In this document: piece by piece, positions 1 through 8,260 of the stretch
Numbering within the stretch: position 1 is the first letter of the stretch
Layout of the letters: each line of letters begins with the position of its first letter
Translations under genes and position numbers: made by a program
Notes under the pieces: model-generated
The model's database searches: none
Told to the model about the DNA's origin: nothing
What the model saw: only the letters and a program-made list of their open reading frames with translations
NCBI GenBank assembly: GCA_903929045.1
Contig: CAIYTE010000160.1
Coordinates: 23,697 to 87,696, forward strand
Reading direction: 5' to 3'
From: an uncultured Hyphomicrobiales bacterium
Lineage (GTDB): Bacteria; Pseudomonadota; Alphaproteobacteria; Rhizobiales; Xanthobacteraceae
DNA length: 64,000 bases

Positions 1-711
1 ACCGGCGAAAAGATGGATGCGCTCGAAGAGTTCGACGCATCGCGTGTCGCCGGCCGCATTCTCGGCATGGGCGACATCGTCGCGCTGGTCGAGAAGGCCG
101 CCGCCAATATCGACGCCGAAAAGGCCGCGCGCACCGCCGAGAAGATGCGCAAGGGTCAGTTCGATCTCGCCGACATGCGCGATCAGCTCACGCAGATGCA
201 GGCTATGGGCGGCATGAGCGGCCTCATGGGCATGATGCCCGGCGTCGCCAAGATCAAGAACCAGATCGCCAATGCCGGCATCGACGACAGCATCCTCAAG
301 CGTCAAGTCGCCATCATCGACTCAATGACGCCGCAGGAACGCCGCAACCCCGACATCCTCAAGAACAGCCGCAAGAAGCGCATCGCCGCCGGTTCCGGCA
401 CGACGCCGGAAGCGATCAACAAACTGCTGAAAATGCACCGCGGCATGGCCGACATGATGAAGGCCATGGGCTCGGGCAAACGCGGACCGATGGCTGGCAT
501 CGGCCAGATGCTCGGTCTCGGCGGCGGTGCGCCCTCGCCCGAACAGATGGCCGAAATGGCCAAGAAAATGCCGGGCGGAATGCCGACCGGCCTGCCGAAC
601 TTGCCGTCAACCATGCCGAAATTACCGCCAAGCATTCCGGGCCTGCCCGGACTGGGCGGCGGGAAATTCTCCGGACCGGGCGGACTGCCCGGCTTCGGGA
701 AGAAGAAATGA
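1..711 (+). CDS. ffh: Signal recognition particle protein Ffh, C-terminal part (5' truncated by window)
   Basis: The reading frame is already open at base 1 and encodes the last 236 residues of Ffh, the GTPase subunit of the signal recognition particle that brings ribosomes making membrane proteins to FtsY. The visible part begins at the end of the G domain (TGEKMDALEEFD, then the RILGMGD motif). It continues through the methionine-rich M domain that binds signal peptides and SRP RNA, with Met-dense stretches at about bases 195-240 and 430-600. The C-terminus is a Pro/Gly-rich tail, common in alphaproteobacterial Ffh. The following rpsP-rimM-trmD-rplS order is the conserved SRP/ribosome gene neighbourhood. 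The N and G domains lie outside the window. Confidence 0.97.
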   Translation, partial: TGEKMDALEEFDASRVAGRILGMGDIVALVEKAAANIDAEKAARTAEKMRKGQFDLADMRDQLTQMQAMGGMSGLMGMMPGVAKIKNQIANAGIDDSILKRQVAIIDSMTPQERRNPDILKNSRKKRIAAGSGTTPEAINKLLKMHRGMADMMKAMGSGKRGPMAGIGQMLGLGGGAPSPEQMAEMAKKMPGGMPTGLPNLPSTMPKLPPSIPGLPGLGGGKFSGPGGLPGFGKKK

Positions 712-752
712 AATCGATCCCCCCACTCGTTATCTGAAAAAGGAAACTGACA

Positions 753-1139
753 ATGTCTCTCGTTCTTCGTCTCGCCCGCGCCGGCACCAAGAAGCGTCCG
801 GTTTATCACATCGTCGTTGCCGACTCGCGCTCGCCGCGCGACGGCCGTTTCATCGAGCGTCTCGGCCACTTCAATCCGCTGATGCCGAAGGACAAGCCCG
901 AGCGTCTCAAGTTCGACGTCGAGAAGGCGCAGGAGTGGATGAAGAAGGGCGCGCAGCCGTCCGACCGCGTGAGCCGTTTCCTCGACGCCGCCGGTGTTCT
1001 CAAGCGCGAGAAGGGCAACAACCCGGAAAAGGCGATCCCGCGCAAGGAACGCAAGGCGAAGAAGGAAGAGGCCGCGAAGGCGAAGGAAGACGCCGCCGCC
1101 GCCGCGAAGGCTGCCAAGGCCGCCGCTCCGGCCGCCTAA
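753..1139 (+). CDS. rpsP: 30S ribosomal protein S16
   Basis: The product is 128 residues and starts with [20 protein letters not shown], the signature N-terminus of S16, a small-subunit assembly protein. [12 protein letters not shown] follows at about residues 30-41. The core ends near residue 85. The remainder is a Lys/Ala/Glu-rich tail (about residues 90-128), longer than the E. coli protein but usual in alphaproteobacteria. An AAGGAAA ribosome-binding site lies a few bases before the ATG. The gene sits 41 bases after ffh and 18 bases before rimM, consistent with one operon. Confidence 0.98.
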   Translation: MSLVLRLARAGTKKRPVYHIVVADSRSPRDGRFIERLGHFNPLMPKDKPERLKFDVEKAQEWMKKGAQPSDRVSRFLDAAGVLKREKGNNPEKAIPRKERKAKKEEAAKAKEDAAAAAKAAKAAAPAA

Positions 1140-1157
1140 CGCTTGCGAGGCTCGCCG

Positions 1158-1664
1158 ATGACCGAACGCGTCCGCGTCGCCCGCATCGGTGCCGCGCACG
1201 GCGTTCGCGGCGAGGTCAAGCTGTGGCCGTTCACGCAAGACCCGCTCGGCGTCGCGGATTACGGCCCGCTTGAAAACGAAAAGGGCACGCAACGTTTCGA
1301 AATCGAAACGTTGCGTGCGGCGAAGGATCATCTGGTCGTGCGGCTCAAGGGAGTCGCCGACCGGAACGCCGCCGAAGCCTTGCGCAACACCGATCTATTC
1401 GTGTCGCGCGACAAGCTCCCGCTGATCCAAGAAGAAGACACCTGGTATCACGCCGATCTCGTCGGCATGGCCGCGGTCACGCCGGACGGTGTGCCGCTCG
1501 GCAATGTCACGGCGATTCATAATTTCGGCGCCGGCGACCTCATCGAAATCGCGACGGCCGCGGGCGGCGAACCGCTGCTGCTGCCGTTCACCGAACTGGT
1601 CGCGCCGAATATCGACATGGCGCTGCGGCAGATCACGATCGTGCTGCCGAACATGATCGAGTGA
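1158..1664 (+). CDS. rimM: 16S rRNA processing protein RimM
   Basis: RimM binds S19 and helps mature the 30S head domain. The 168-residue product has the RimM N-terminal barrel with the family hallmark [16 protein letters not shown] (about residues 11-26). It also has the C-terminal PRC-like barrel with [11 protein letters not shown] and the terminal [12 protein letters not shown] segment. The ATG at 1158 is chosen over the in-frame TTG at 1143 because the protein then begins [11 protein letters not shown] like its relatives. Its stop codon overlaps the possible GTG start of trmD, indicating translational coupling. Confidence 0.97.
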   Translation: MTERVRVARIGAAHGVRGEVKLWPFTQDPLGVADYGPLENEKGTQRFEIETLRAAKDHLVVRLKGVADRNAAEALRNTDLFVSRDKLPLIQEEDTWYHADLVGMAAVTPDGVPLGNVTAIHNFGAGDLIEIATAAGGEPLLLPFTELVAPNIDMALRQITIVLPNMIE

Positions 1665-2383
1665 CCGCCATGTGGCGCGCCTCCGTGCTCACACTGTTTC
1701 CCGACATGTTTCCCGGCCCGCTCGGCATCAGCCTGGCCGGCAAGGCGCTCGAGACCGGCATCTGGTCATTGGACGCCATCGACATTCGCAGCCACACCAC
1801 CGACCGCCATCGCACCGTCGACGACACGCCGGCCGGCGGCGGTCCCGGCATGGTGATGAAGGCCGACATTCTGGCGCGTGCGCTCGACGCCATTCCGCCG
1901 GATCCACGTCCGCGGCTGCTGATGTCGCCGCGCGGCGTGCCGTTGCGGCAATCCCGCGTGGCCAAACTGGCGGCCGGAACCGGCTGCGTCATCCTTTGCG
2001 GCCGGTTCGAGGGGGTCGACGAACGGCTGATCGAGGCCCGCGGGCTGGAGGAAGTGTCGCTGGGCGACTTTGTGCTGTCCGGCGGCGAGGTCGCGGCGCT
2101 CTCTTTGCTCGATGCCTGCGTCCGGCTGCTGCCGGGGGTCATGGGCAAGGAAGCTTCGGGGGTCGAGGAAAGTTTTTCCGACGGCCTGCTGGAATACCCC
2201 CAATTCACCCGTCCCGCCGTGTTCGAGGATGTCGGAATTCCCGAGGTTTTAACCTCAGGCGACCACGCCAAAGTTGCCAAATGGCGTCGGGCGGAGGCCG
2301 AAAGGCTGACAAAAGAGCGCCGCCCGGACCTCTGGGCGGCCTATCAGGCCCGGAAAAGCCCTGAAAAAGGCCCCAAAACCTAG
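1661..2383 (+). CDS. trmD: tRNA (guanine-N1-)-methyltransferase TrmD
   Basis: TrmD methylates G37 of tRNAs that read codons starting with C, using S-adenosylmethionine, and so prevents frameshifting. The product is up to 240 residues. Motifs seen are [13 protein letters not shown] near the N-terminus, [18 protein letters not shown], the knot region [13 protein letters not shown] and [14 protein letters not shown], which form the SPOUT trefoil knot. It may start at the GTG overlapping the rimM stop (1661) or at the ATG at 1670; the latter gives 237 residues. It is part of the rpsP-rimM-trmD run. Confidence 0.97.
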   Translation: MTAMWRASVLTLFPDMFPGPLGISLAGKALETGIWSLDAIDIRSHTTDRHRTVDDTPAGGGPGMVMKADILARALDAIPPDPRPRLLMSPRGVPLRQSRVAKLAAGTGCVILCGRFEGVDERLIEARGLEEVSLGDFVLSGGEVAALSLLDACVRLLPGVMGKEASGVEESFSDGLLEYPQFTRPAVFEDVGIPEVLTSGDHAKVAKWRRAEAERLTKERRPDLWAAYQARKSPEKGPKT

Positions 2384-2482
2384 GGTGACAAGCCACTCTC
2401 TTTGGTCTAGAAACCCGCCAACCCATTCACGACCAGAGTTGACCGCGCGCCGGTTGCTGGCGCTGCCGACGGAGATTTTGCC

Positions 2483-2869
2483 ATGAACCTGATCAAGACG
2501 CTCGAAGCCGAGCAGATGCAGAAGTTGTCGGCCGGCAAGGACATCCCGGACTTCGGTCCCGGCGATACAGTGCTGGTCAACGTGAAGGTCGTCGAAGGCG
2601 ACAAGAGCCGCGTGCAGGCCTACGAAGGCGTCTGCATCGCGCGCGCCGGTTCGGGCTTCAGCGAGAGCTTCACGGTCCGCAAGATTTCGTACGGCGAAGG
2701 TGTCGAGCGCGTGTTCCCGCTCTATGCGCCGATGATCGACTCGATCAAGGTCGTGCGCCGCGGCAAGGTTCGTCGCGCCAAGCTTTATTACCTGCGCAAC
2801 CTGCGCGGCAAGAAGGCCCGCATCACCGAAGCCACGAGCGCCCACGAAGCCGCTGCCGCAAAAGCCTGA
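2483..2869 (+). CDS. rplS: 50S ribosomal protein L19
   Basis: L19 lies at the 30S-50S interface. The 128-residue product contains [16 protein letters not shown], the conserved [14 protein letters not shown] segment and [32 protein letters not shown] (given as separate motifs over residues 20-105), then a short Ala/Glu-rich tail. It follows trmD after a 99-base gap that contains no other gene. A strong intrinsic terminator lies directly downstream, so rplS is the end of the ffh-to-rplS transcription unit. Confidence 0.98.
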   Translation: MNLIKTLEAEQMQKLSAGKDIPDFGPGDTVLVNVKVVEGDKSRVQAYEGVCIARAGSGFSESFTVRKISYGEGVERVFPLYAPMIDSIKVVRRGKVRRAKLYYLRNLRGKKARITEATSAHEAAAAKA

Positions 2870-2898
2870 GTTCACTCGGCGATTACGGAATGCATCAA

Positions 2899-2922
2899 GG
2901 GGCCGGCGACGGCCCCTTTTTT
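2899..2922 (+). terminator. Intrinsic terminator after rplS
   Basis: A perfect 7-bp GC stem (GGGGCCG at 2899-2905, CGGCCCC at 2910-2916) closes a GCGA tetraloop and is followed at once by six T residues (2917-2922). It sits 29 bases past the rplS stop and ends the ribosomal-protein operon. Confidence 0.92.
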
Positions 2923-2929
2923 GTGTTCA

Positions 2930-2958
2930 TTGTCCAGCCCCGTACAACAGGGTATACA
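2930..2958 (+). promoter_or_regulatory. Predicted housekeeping promoter for leuC
   Basis: TTGTCC (2930-2935) and TATACA (2953-2958) are separated by exactly 17 bases, a good match to a sigma-70-type promoter, and lie just behind the rplS terminator. Transcription would start near 2965, giving a leader of about 170 bases before the leuC ATG at 3135. The assignment is by eye only. Confidence 0.55.
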
Positions 2959-2964
2959 GCTTAG

Positions 2965-3060
2965 ATGATTTCCAAAGATCGGCGGATCATTCTCAGCGAT
3001 CACGCGCGGCTGCCCTGGCGCTTCTTCGGACGCCTGACGGCGGTGCAAGCGGGGCTTTGA
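2965..3060 (+). CDS. Possible leaderless 31-codon upstream ORF in the leuC leader
   Basis: An ATG at 2965, seven bases after the predicted -10 box, opens a 31-residue frame ([20 protein letters not shown], then 11 more residues) that ends with TGA at 3058-3060. It has no ribosome-binding site, so it could only be translated as a leaderless message. Leucine occurs four times but not as a run, so this is not a classical leucine attenuator peptide. A 7-bp hairpin (GGCGCGA/TCGCGCC, 3070-3087) follows ten bases after the stop. It may be chance; it is recorded because of its exact placement. Confidence 0.25.
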   Translation: MISKDRRIILSDHARLPWRFFGRLTAVQAGL

Positions 3061-3134
3061 CGTCAGCAAGGCGCGACGTATCGCGCCGCACGTCCGAACA
3101 CGCACTTTCCAATTCGAAGCTAAGGTCACACATC

Positions 3135-4544
3135 ATGAAGCCGCGTACGCTCTACGACAAAATCTGGGACGACCATTTGGTTGATGAACAACCGGACGGC
3201 ACCAGCCTCATCTATATCGACCGTCATCTCGTTCACGAGGTGACCTCGCCGCAGGCCTTCGAAGGTTTGCGCACGACCGGCCGCAAGGTGCACGCCCCCG
3301 ACAAGACGCTCGCCGTCGTCGATCACAACGTCCCGACGTCGGACCGCAACAAGCCGAATCCGGATCCTGAATCGGCTGAGCAGATCGCTGCGCTGGCGCA
3401 GAACGCCAAGGACTTCGGCATCGAGTATTACGACGAGTTCGACAAGCGCCAGGGCATCGTTCACATCATCGGCCCCGAGCAAGGCTTCACGCTGCCCGGC
3501 ACGACCATCGTATGCGGCGACAGCCACACCGCAACGCATGGCGCGTTCGGCGCGCTCGCCTACGGCATCGGCACATCCGAAGTCGAGCACGTGCTGGCGA
3601 CGCAGACGCTGATCCAGAAAAAATCGCTCAACATGCGCGCCACCGTCGACGGCAAGTTGCCGAAAGGCGTCACGTCGAAAGACATCATCCTCGCCATCAT
3701 CGGCGAGATCGGCACCGCCGGCGGCACCGGCTACGCGCTGGAATATGCCGGCGAAGCGATCAGCGACGTGTCGATCGAAGGCCGCATGACCATCTGCAAC
3801 ATGTCGGTCGAAGGCGGCGCCAAGGCCGGCTTCATCGCGCCGGATGAGAAGGTCTACGAATATCTCAAGGGCCGTCCCAAGTCGCCGACAGGCGATACGT
3901 GGGACAAGGCCATGCGCTACTGGGAAGGCTTGCGCACCGACGAAGGCGCGCATTTCGACCGTGAAGTGCGTCTCGATGCCTCGAAGCTGCCGCCGATCGT
4001 GAGCTGGGGCACCAGCCCCGAGCAGGTCGTGTCGATTGCCGGCCGCGTGCCGGTGCCGGCCGAAATCATGGACGACAAGAAGCGCGAAGCGGCGATCCGT
4101 TCGCTCGCTTACATGGGCCTCAACGGCGGCGAGAAGGTCAGCGACATCAAGCTCGACCGCGTCTTCATCGGCTCCTGCACCAATGGCCGCATCGAAGATC
4201 TGCGCGCCGCGGCCAAGATCGCCGACGGCAAGAAGGTCAACGGCAGCGTCTACGCCATGATCGTGCCGGGCTCGGGTCTCGTGAAGGAACAGGCGGAAGC
4301 GGAAGGCCTCGACAAGATTTTCAAGGCCGCGGGCTTCGACTGGCGCGAACCGGGCTGCTCGATGTGCCTCGCCATGAATCCCGACAAGCTCCTGCCGGGC
4401 GAGCGTTGCGCCTCGACGTCGAATCGCAACTTCGAAGGCCGTCAGGGCTATAAGGGCCGCACGCATCTTGTGTCGCCCGCGATGGCCGCTGCCGCCGCGA
4501 TCGCCGGACATTTCGTAGACATCCGCGACGGCGAGTGGAAGTAG
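3135..4544 (+). CDS. leuC: 3-isopropylmalate dehydratase large subunit
   Basis: LeuC with LeuD isomerises 2-isopropylmalate to 3-isopropylmalate in leucine synthesis. The 469-residue product has the aconitase-family motifs [17 protein letters not shown] (around residue 130), [10 protein letters not shown] and [11 protein letters not shown]. These supply the three cysteines for the 4Fe-4S cluster. The ATG at 3135 ([14 protein letters not shown]) is chosen because it matches family N-termini; an upstream in-frame extension has no support. leuD lies 2.2 kb downstream and leuB near 22 kb, so the leucine genes are scattered rather than in one operon. Confidence 0.98.
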   Translation: MKPRTLYDKIWDDHLVDEQPDGTSLIYIDRHLVHEVTSPQAFEGLRTTGRKVHAPDKTLAVVDHNVPTSDRNKPNPDPESAEQIAALAQNAKDFGIEYYDEFDKRQGIVHIIGPEQGFTLPGTTIVCGDSHTATHGAFGALAYGIGTSEVEHVLATQTLIQKKSLNMRATVDGKLPKGVTSKDIILAIIGEIGTAGGTGYALEYAGEAISDVSIEGRMTICNMSVEGGAKAGFIAPDEKVYEYLKGRPKSPTGDTWDKAMRYWEGLRTDEGAHFDREVRLDASKLPPIVSWGTSPEQVVSIAGRVPVPAEIMDDKKREAAIRSLAYMGLNGGEKVSDIKLDRVFIGSCTNGRIEDLRAAAKIADGKKVNGSVYAMIVPGSGLVKEQAEAEGLDKIFKAAGFDWREPGCSMCLAMNPDKLLPGERCASTSNRNFEGRQGYKGRTHLVSPAMAAAAAIAGHFVDIRDGEWK

Positions 4545-4570
4545 TTCACCTCTCGCGCGACAAAAACAAA

Positions 4571-4597
4571 AAGGCCCGCCGGTTTGGCGGGCCTTTT
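4571..4597. terminator. Bidirectional terminator between leuC and the convergent minus-strand gene
   Basis: A perfect 10-bp stem (AAGGCCCGCC 4571-4580, GGCGGGCCTT 4586-4595) with a five-base loop has an A-rich flank on the left and a T-rich flank on the right. It can therefore end both leuC and the convergent gene at 4619-4903. Confidence 0.88.
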
Positions 4598-4618
4598 CAA
4601 TTTCAAGCGGCGTTACGT

Positions 4619-4903
4619 TTAGAAGAACGGAAAGAACGGGAACGGCGCCGGGCGGTAATAGCCGTAACCATAGTAAGGCCCCGGCCCGTAGCCGTAGTAC
4701 GGACGATAATAAGGCCGGTAGCCGTAGCGATAGCCACGATAGTAACGGCCGCGGTAGTAGCGCCGCGCGCTCAGGTCGGTCGATCTGGCCTGACTGTGAT
4801 TTTGAGTGACGCCGCTTACGGGCTTCTGCCCGGCGGCAGCGGCCGGCAATGCACTCACCGCAAGCGCGCCTGCGGCCATGAGTGCGAGAGTGAGCTTACG
4901 CAT
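4619..4903 (-). CDS. Small secreted Tyr/Arg/Pro-rich protein
   Basis: This 94-residue protein begins MRKLTLALMAAGALAVSALP, a clear Sec signal peptide, cleaved after about residue 23 (AAAA). The mature part turns into a low-complexity tract of RYYRGRYY-, YRPYY- and YGPGPYYG-type repeats and ends in PFFPFF. A perfect GGAGGT ribosome-binding site precedes the ATG at 4903. The family is not assigned; Tyr/Gly-rich exported proteins of this sort are widespread in Hyphomicrobiales and are usually called hypothetical. It is the first of three adjacent small exported proteins on this strand. Confidence 0.8.
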   Translation of the reverse strand: MRKLTLALMAAGALAVSALPAAAAGQKPVSGVTQNHSQARSTDLSARRYYRGRYYRGYRYGYRPYYRPYYGYGPGPYYGYGYYRPAPFPFFPFF

Positions 4904-4993
4904 CACGCACCTCCAATGGTTCGTTGCAACGGTTCTCTGCGACACAACGCGCAACAGGGCGTGTTGGTTTCGCCGAAAATAATCCGCTAATCG

Positions 4994-5335
4994 CTAGTAG
5001 CAGCGATAGGCACGCCGCAGCACCCAGCGGCCGTTGCGCCAGACGCGAACGCGCGTGTAGCCGCAATTGTTGTCGTACGCGCCCGGGCCATAAACATAGG
5101 GGCTGCCGTAGTAATAAGGCGAGCCGAAACCAAACCCGAAGCCCGGGCCCCAGCCGCCGCCACGCCATCCGCCACCGCGCCAATGGCCGCCACCACCGTG
5201 CCAGTGGCCACCGCCACCACCGTGATGATGCTGCGCCAGCGCGGCCTCGGGCATGGCGGCAAAAGCGGCGCCAGCCACGCATAGCGCGGCGAGAAACTTC
5301 GTCATCTTCGTTTTGGAATTCGTGATCGTGGACAT
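4994..5335 (-). CDS. Small secreted His/Gly-rich protein
   Basis: The ATG at 5335 with a GGAGAG site gives 113 residues. A shorter start at 5305 lacks a ribosome-binding site. A signal peptide (MTKFLAALCVAGAAFAAMPE-type core, ending ALAQ) is followed by a His/Gly/Trp tract (HHHGGGGGHWHGGGGHW) and a Gly/Tyr/Pro tract. A short ordered C-terminus follows, with NCGYTRVRVWRNGRWVLRRAY and two cysteines. That C-terminal motif recalls small exported proteins of Bradyrhizobium. The His cluster could bind metal, but this is not shown. Confidence 0.8.
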   Translation of the reverse strand: MSTITNSKTKMTKFLAALCVAGAAFAAMPEAALAQHHHGGGGGHWHGGGGHWRGGGWRGGGWGPGFGFGFGSPYYYGSPYVYGPGAYDNNCGYTRVRVWRNGRWVLRRAYRCY

Positions 5336-5395
5336 CGATGCTCTCCGATGCCGCCCCAGCAACTCAATCAACGGCGGCAAGCCGCCAAACCTGCG

Positions 5396-5713
5396 CTATT
5401 CCCACCAGCACTGCATCTTGGGCACGATCACGGTGCCACTGACACGATATTCCTTCACGTACTGCGCGCGGCACTGGCGGACGGCGCCAGCGCGGACCGT
5501 TTTCTGCCGCGGATAGATGGTGACGCGCGGGCGCGACGACTGGGCGGAGAAATCGTGGGTGGTGCTGGCGCTGGCGTAGTGGCTCGAGACGCCGGAATAA
5601 TTGCGTACGGTGACCTTGGGATCCTTGCAGCCGAAAAACTCGGCCGCCGCCGGCGTCGCCATAACGGCGAATGCCGCGACCGCCAAACTCATGGCGCCGA
5701 CAAATCTACGCAT
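5396..5713 (-). CDS. Small secreted protein of unknown function, preceded by an EcfG promoter
   Basis: The 105-residue product has a Sec signal peptide (MRRFVGAMSLAVAAFAVMAT, cleavage near AAAEFF). The mature part of about 80 residues carries three cysteines (FFGCKDPK, AVRQCRAQ, KMQCWW). No family is recognised. A textbook general-stress promoter lies 37 bases upstream on the minus strand, so the gene is probably induced in stationary phase or under stress. It is the upstream-most of three exported minus-strand genes (4619-5713) that do not share an obvious operon. Confidence 0.78.
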   Translation of the reverse strand: MRRFVGAMSLAVAAFAVMATPAAAEFFGCKDPKVTVRNYSGVSSHYASASTTHDFSAQSSRPRVTIYPRQKTVRAGAVRQCRAQYVKEYRVSGTVIVPKMQCWWE

Positions 5714-5749
5714 CTCAAACCCCAGTGCCCGGTTCTTGCCTTAATAGTT

Positions 5750-5774
5750 AACGGTCGCCCATTTCGGATGTTCC
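5750..5774 (-). promoter_or_regulatory. EcfG (general stress sigma) promoter
   Basis: On the minus strand GGAAC (5774-5770) and CGTT (5753-5750) are separated by 16 bases. This is the consensus bound by the alphaproteobacterial general-stress ECF sigma factor EcfG/SigT (GGAAC-N16/17-CGTT). The expected start point is about 30 bases before the ATG at 5713. Confidence 0.72.
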
Positions 5775-5818
5775 GTCAATACCTTGGTGGAAGGGCCGGT
5801 TTGCCCTAAAAGTCGGAT

Positions 5819-6244
5819 ATGGCGGAAAACGGCGGCAATCCGGGGGTCTGGCGGGGGCTAAAAGCCCCGAGTCTGGCCGATTTCGAGGCTTTGGCCGGCG
5901 AGGCCTATGCCAGCCTGCCCGACCATTTCCGCGGCCTTTGCCAGGATTTGGTCGTCCGGGTCGATGATTTCCCGACCGAGGAGGTCCTCGACACCATGGG
6001 ACTGCAGAGCGAATTCGACCTGCTAGGCCTGTTTCAGGGGGTCGGATTGCCCTTCCAGAGCCCCTCCAATCCGCAGCCCTTTCCCAATAGGGTCTGGCTC
6101 TACCGGCGCCCCATTCTGGACTACTGGGCCGAGCACGACGAAAGCCTGACCGACATCATCACCCACGTCCTCGTCCACGAGATCGGCCATCATTTCGGCC
6201 TGTCGGACGACGATATCGACGCGATCGAAGCCGCGGCGGATTGA
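5819..6244 (+). CDS. Small zincin-like metallopeptidase family protein
   Basis: The 141-residue protein has no signal peptide and carries a HEIGHHFG zinc-binding motif (His120, Glu121, His124) near the C-terminus. The upstream region is typical of the short bacterial zincin family (PF06262-type; PFPNRVWLYRRPIL and FPTEEVLDTMG). These proteins look like minimal metalloproteases, but their substrates are generally unknown. The stop overlaps the region just before the GFA-like gene that follows (11 bases apart), so the two are probably cotranscribed. Confidence 0.85.
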   Translation: MAENGGNPGVWRGLKAPSLADFEALAGEAYASLPDHFRGLCQDLVVRVDDFPTEEVLDTMGLQSEFDLLGLFQGVGLPFQSPSNPQPFPNRVWLYRRPILDYWAEHDESLTDIITHVLVHEIGHHFGLSDDDIDAIEAAAD

Positions 6245-6255
6245 ACGGAGACACC

Positions 6256-6663
6256 ATGCGCATTGACGGCACCTGCCATTGCGGCGCCATCGCCTTCGAG
6301 GCCGAAGCCGACCCGGCGACGGCGTCTATCTGCCACTGCACCGACTGCCAGGCGATGACCGGCACGGCGTTTCGGGCGAACATCCGGGTGGAAGCGCCGA
6401 ATTTCCGCCTGCTGCGCGGCACGCCGACCCGCTATCTCAAAACCACCGCCGACAGCGGCAATCACCGCATCCAGTCGTTCTGCCCGACCTGCGGCACGCC
6501 GGTCTACGCCACCGCCCCGGGCGACAACCCGCCGGTCTACACGGTTCGGATCGGCACCCTGCGCCAGCGCGAACAGCTGACGCCGAAGGTGCAGAACTGG
6601 TTCACGTCTGCCCGGCCCTGGGTCACCGAGCTGGGCGCGCTGCCGCGTAACGCCAAGGGCTGA
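6256..6663 (+). CDS. GFA/CENP-V family zinc-binding protein
   Basis: This 135-residue protein contains CHCGAIAFEAEA (residues 7-18), ICHCTDCQAMTG and CPTCGTPVY. These are the three cysteine pairs that bind zinc in the glutathione-dependent formaldehyde-activating enzyme (Gfa) fold. Most relatives are not proven to act on S-hydroxymethylglutathione, so the substrate is left open. The ATG at 6256 follows a GGAG site and is preferred to the TTG at 6241. Confidence 0.9.
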   Translation: MRIDGTCHCGAIAFEAEADPATASICHCTDCQAMTGTAFRANIRVEAPNFRLLRGTPTRYLKTTADSGNHRIQSFCPTCGTPVYATAPGDNPPVYTVRIGTLRQREQLTPKVQNWFTSARPWVTELGALPRNAKG

Positions 6664-6777
6664 TTTGGGCCGAGAGGCCCGAAATACGCATGTCAGGCCT
6701 ACCGGCCCGGCCCCGCTATTGACGGACAGATTAGACCTTCTAGAAACAGAACGGCTTGAATGCCGGGAGTTAAGACG

Positions 6778-7383
6778 ATGGAAAAGTTCACGGTTTTGGA
6801 AGGCGTCGCGGCGCCGATGAAGATGATCAATGTCGACACCGACATGATCATCCCGAAGCAATATCTCAAAACCATCAAGCGCACCGGACTGGGCAAGGGC
6901 CTATTCTCCGAGCAGCGCTACAAGGACGACGGCACGGAGAACCCGGACTTCGTGCTCAACCAGCCGGCCTATCGCAAATCCAAGATCATCGTCGCCGGCG
7001 ACAATTTCGGCTGCGGCTCGTCGCGCGAACACGCGCCGTGGGCGCTGCTGGACTTCGGCGTGAAGTGCGTCATCTCGACGTCGTTCGGCGATATTTTCTA
7101 CAACAACTGCTTCAAGAATGGCGTGCTGCCGATCCGCGTCTCGCCGGAAGATCTCGAGAAGCTGTTCGACGACGCTGACCGCGGCGCCAATGCGACGCTG
7201 ACCATCGACCTTGAGAAGCAGGAAATCCACGGGCCGGATGGCGGGACGGTGAAGTTCGAAATCGACGCGCACCGCAAGCACTGCCTGCTCAACGGTCTCG
7301 ACGACATCGGCCTGACGCACCAGAAGAAGTCGCAGATCGAAAGCTACGAGGAAAAGACCAAGGCCGAACGCGCTTGGATATGA
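6778..7383 (+). CDS. leuD: 3-isopropylmalate dehydratase small subunit
   Basis: This is the LeuC partner, the swivelling domain that completes the active site. The 201-residue product starts [20 protein letters not shown] and has the family motifs [20 protein letters not shown] and [23 protein letters not shown] site lies just upstream. An in-frame ATG at 6760 would add six residues without family support. The length matches the usual 200 residues of proteobacterial LeuD. Confidence 0.97.
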   Translation: MEKFTVLEGVAAPMKMINVDTDMIIPKQYLKTIKRTGLGKGLFSEQRYKDDGTENPDFVLNQPAYRKSKIIVAGDNFGCGSSREHAPWALLDFGVKCVISTSFGDIFYNNCFKNGVLPIRVSPEDLEKLFDDADRGANATLTIDLEKQEIHGPDGGTVKFEIDAHRKHCLLNGLDDIGLTHQKKSQIESYEEKTKAERAWI

Positions 7384-7465
7384 ACTCGTCTCAAATCGCA
7401 GATCATACTTACATTCTTGCAGCGCCGCCGCGGCCTGTTGATCCCGCACAAACGGTGCGGTGCGC

Positions 7466-8260
7466 ATGACGGCGCGTCCCAAGATTCAGGTTGAAGTTGT
7501 CTCCAGGAGTTTTGGAGACAGCGGCAATCGGGTCCTGGCGCTCAAGGATATCAATCTGACCGTCCGCGAGGGCGAATTCGTCTCCATCGTCGGACCCTCC
7601 GGCTGCGGTAAGAGCACGCTGCTCTATATGCTCGGCGGTTTTGTTGCGCCGACATCGGGCCGGTTGCTGGCGGACGGCCAGCCGATCGTCGCTCCCGGCA
7701 TCGATCGAGGCATCGTCTTCCAGGAATACGCTCTGTTTCCCTGGCTGACCGTCTTCGACAATATCGCTTACGGCCTTGAGATGACCGGTGTACCCGCGGC
7801 CAAACGCCAGCAGGCGGTCGAGCACTACATCTCATTGATCGGCCTTAAGGGTTTTGAGCAGCGCTATCCGCGCGAATTGTCCGGTGGCATGAAACAGCGT
7901 GTCGCCCTCGCGCGCACCTTTGCCTATGAGCCGTCGATCCTTTTGCTCGACGAGCCTTTCGGCGCCCTCGATTCGCTGACGCGCGAGACCATGCAGGACG
8001 AGCTGAGGCGGCTCTGGGCCACGACGGGAAAGACCATCTTGATGGTCACGCATGACGTGGACGAAGCCGTCTACCTTTCCAATCGCGTCTGCGTGATGTC
8101 GCAACGGCCGGGACGTGTGGTTGAAGAATTTGCGATCGATCTCGATCGCGATGGACCGCGCGAAGATGTGGTGCTTTCCGACGCCTATACAGCCACTCAT
8201 AACGCCGTATGGCTCTCGGTGCGGCGTCAGGTATCGAACCCGCCGGCCCCCGCGTCATGA
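7466..8260 (+). CDS. ABC transporter ATPase, NitT/TauT (nitrate/sulfonate/taurine) type
   Basis: The 264-residue ATPase powers the importer encoded by the next three genes. It has a Walker A GPSGCGKST, Q-loop FQEYALFPWLTV, signature LSGGMKQRVALARTF, Walker B ILLLDEPFGALD and the H-loop MVTHDVDEAV. The FPW after the Q-loop and the overall length are typical of SsuB/TauB/NrtD proteins. The stop overlaps the next start as ATGA (8257-8260). Substrate cannot be told from the ATPase; a second unrelated copy lies at 62641. Confidence 0.95.
   Translation: MTARPKIQVEVVSRSFGDSGNRVLALKDINLTVREGEFVSIVGPSGCGKSTLLYMLGGFVAPTSGRLLADGQPIVAPGIDRGIVFQEYALFPWLTVFDNIAYGLEMTGVPAAKRQQAVEHYISLIGLKGFEQRYPRELSGGMKQRVALARTFAYEPSILLLDEPFGALDSLTRETMQDELRRLWATTGKTILMVTHDVDEAVYLSNRVCVMSQRPGRVVEEFAIDLDRDGPREDVVLSDAYTATHNAVWLSVRRQVSNPPAPAS

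Noticed and set aside
3126-4511. Long open frame on the minus strand opposite leuC
   Set aside because: It mirrors the codon phase of leuC in GC-rich DNA, has no family features and overlaps a certain gene completely.
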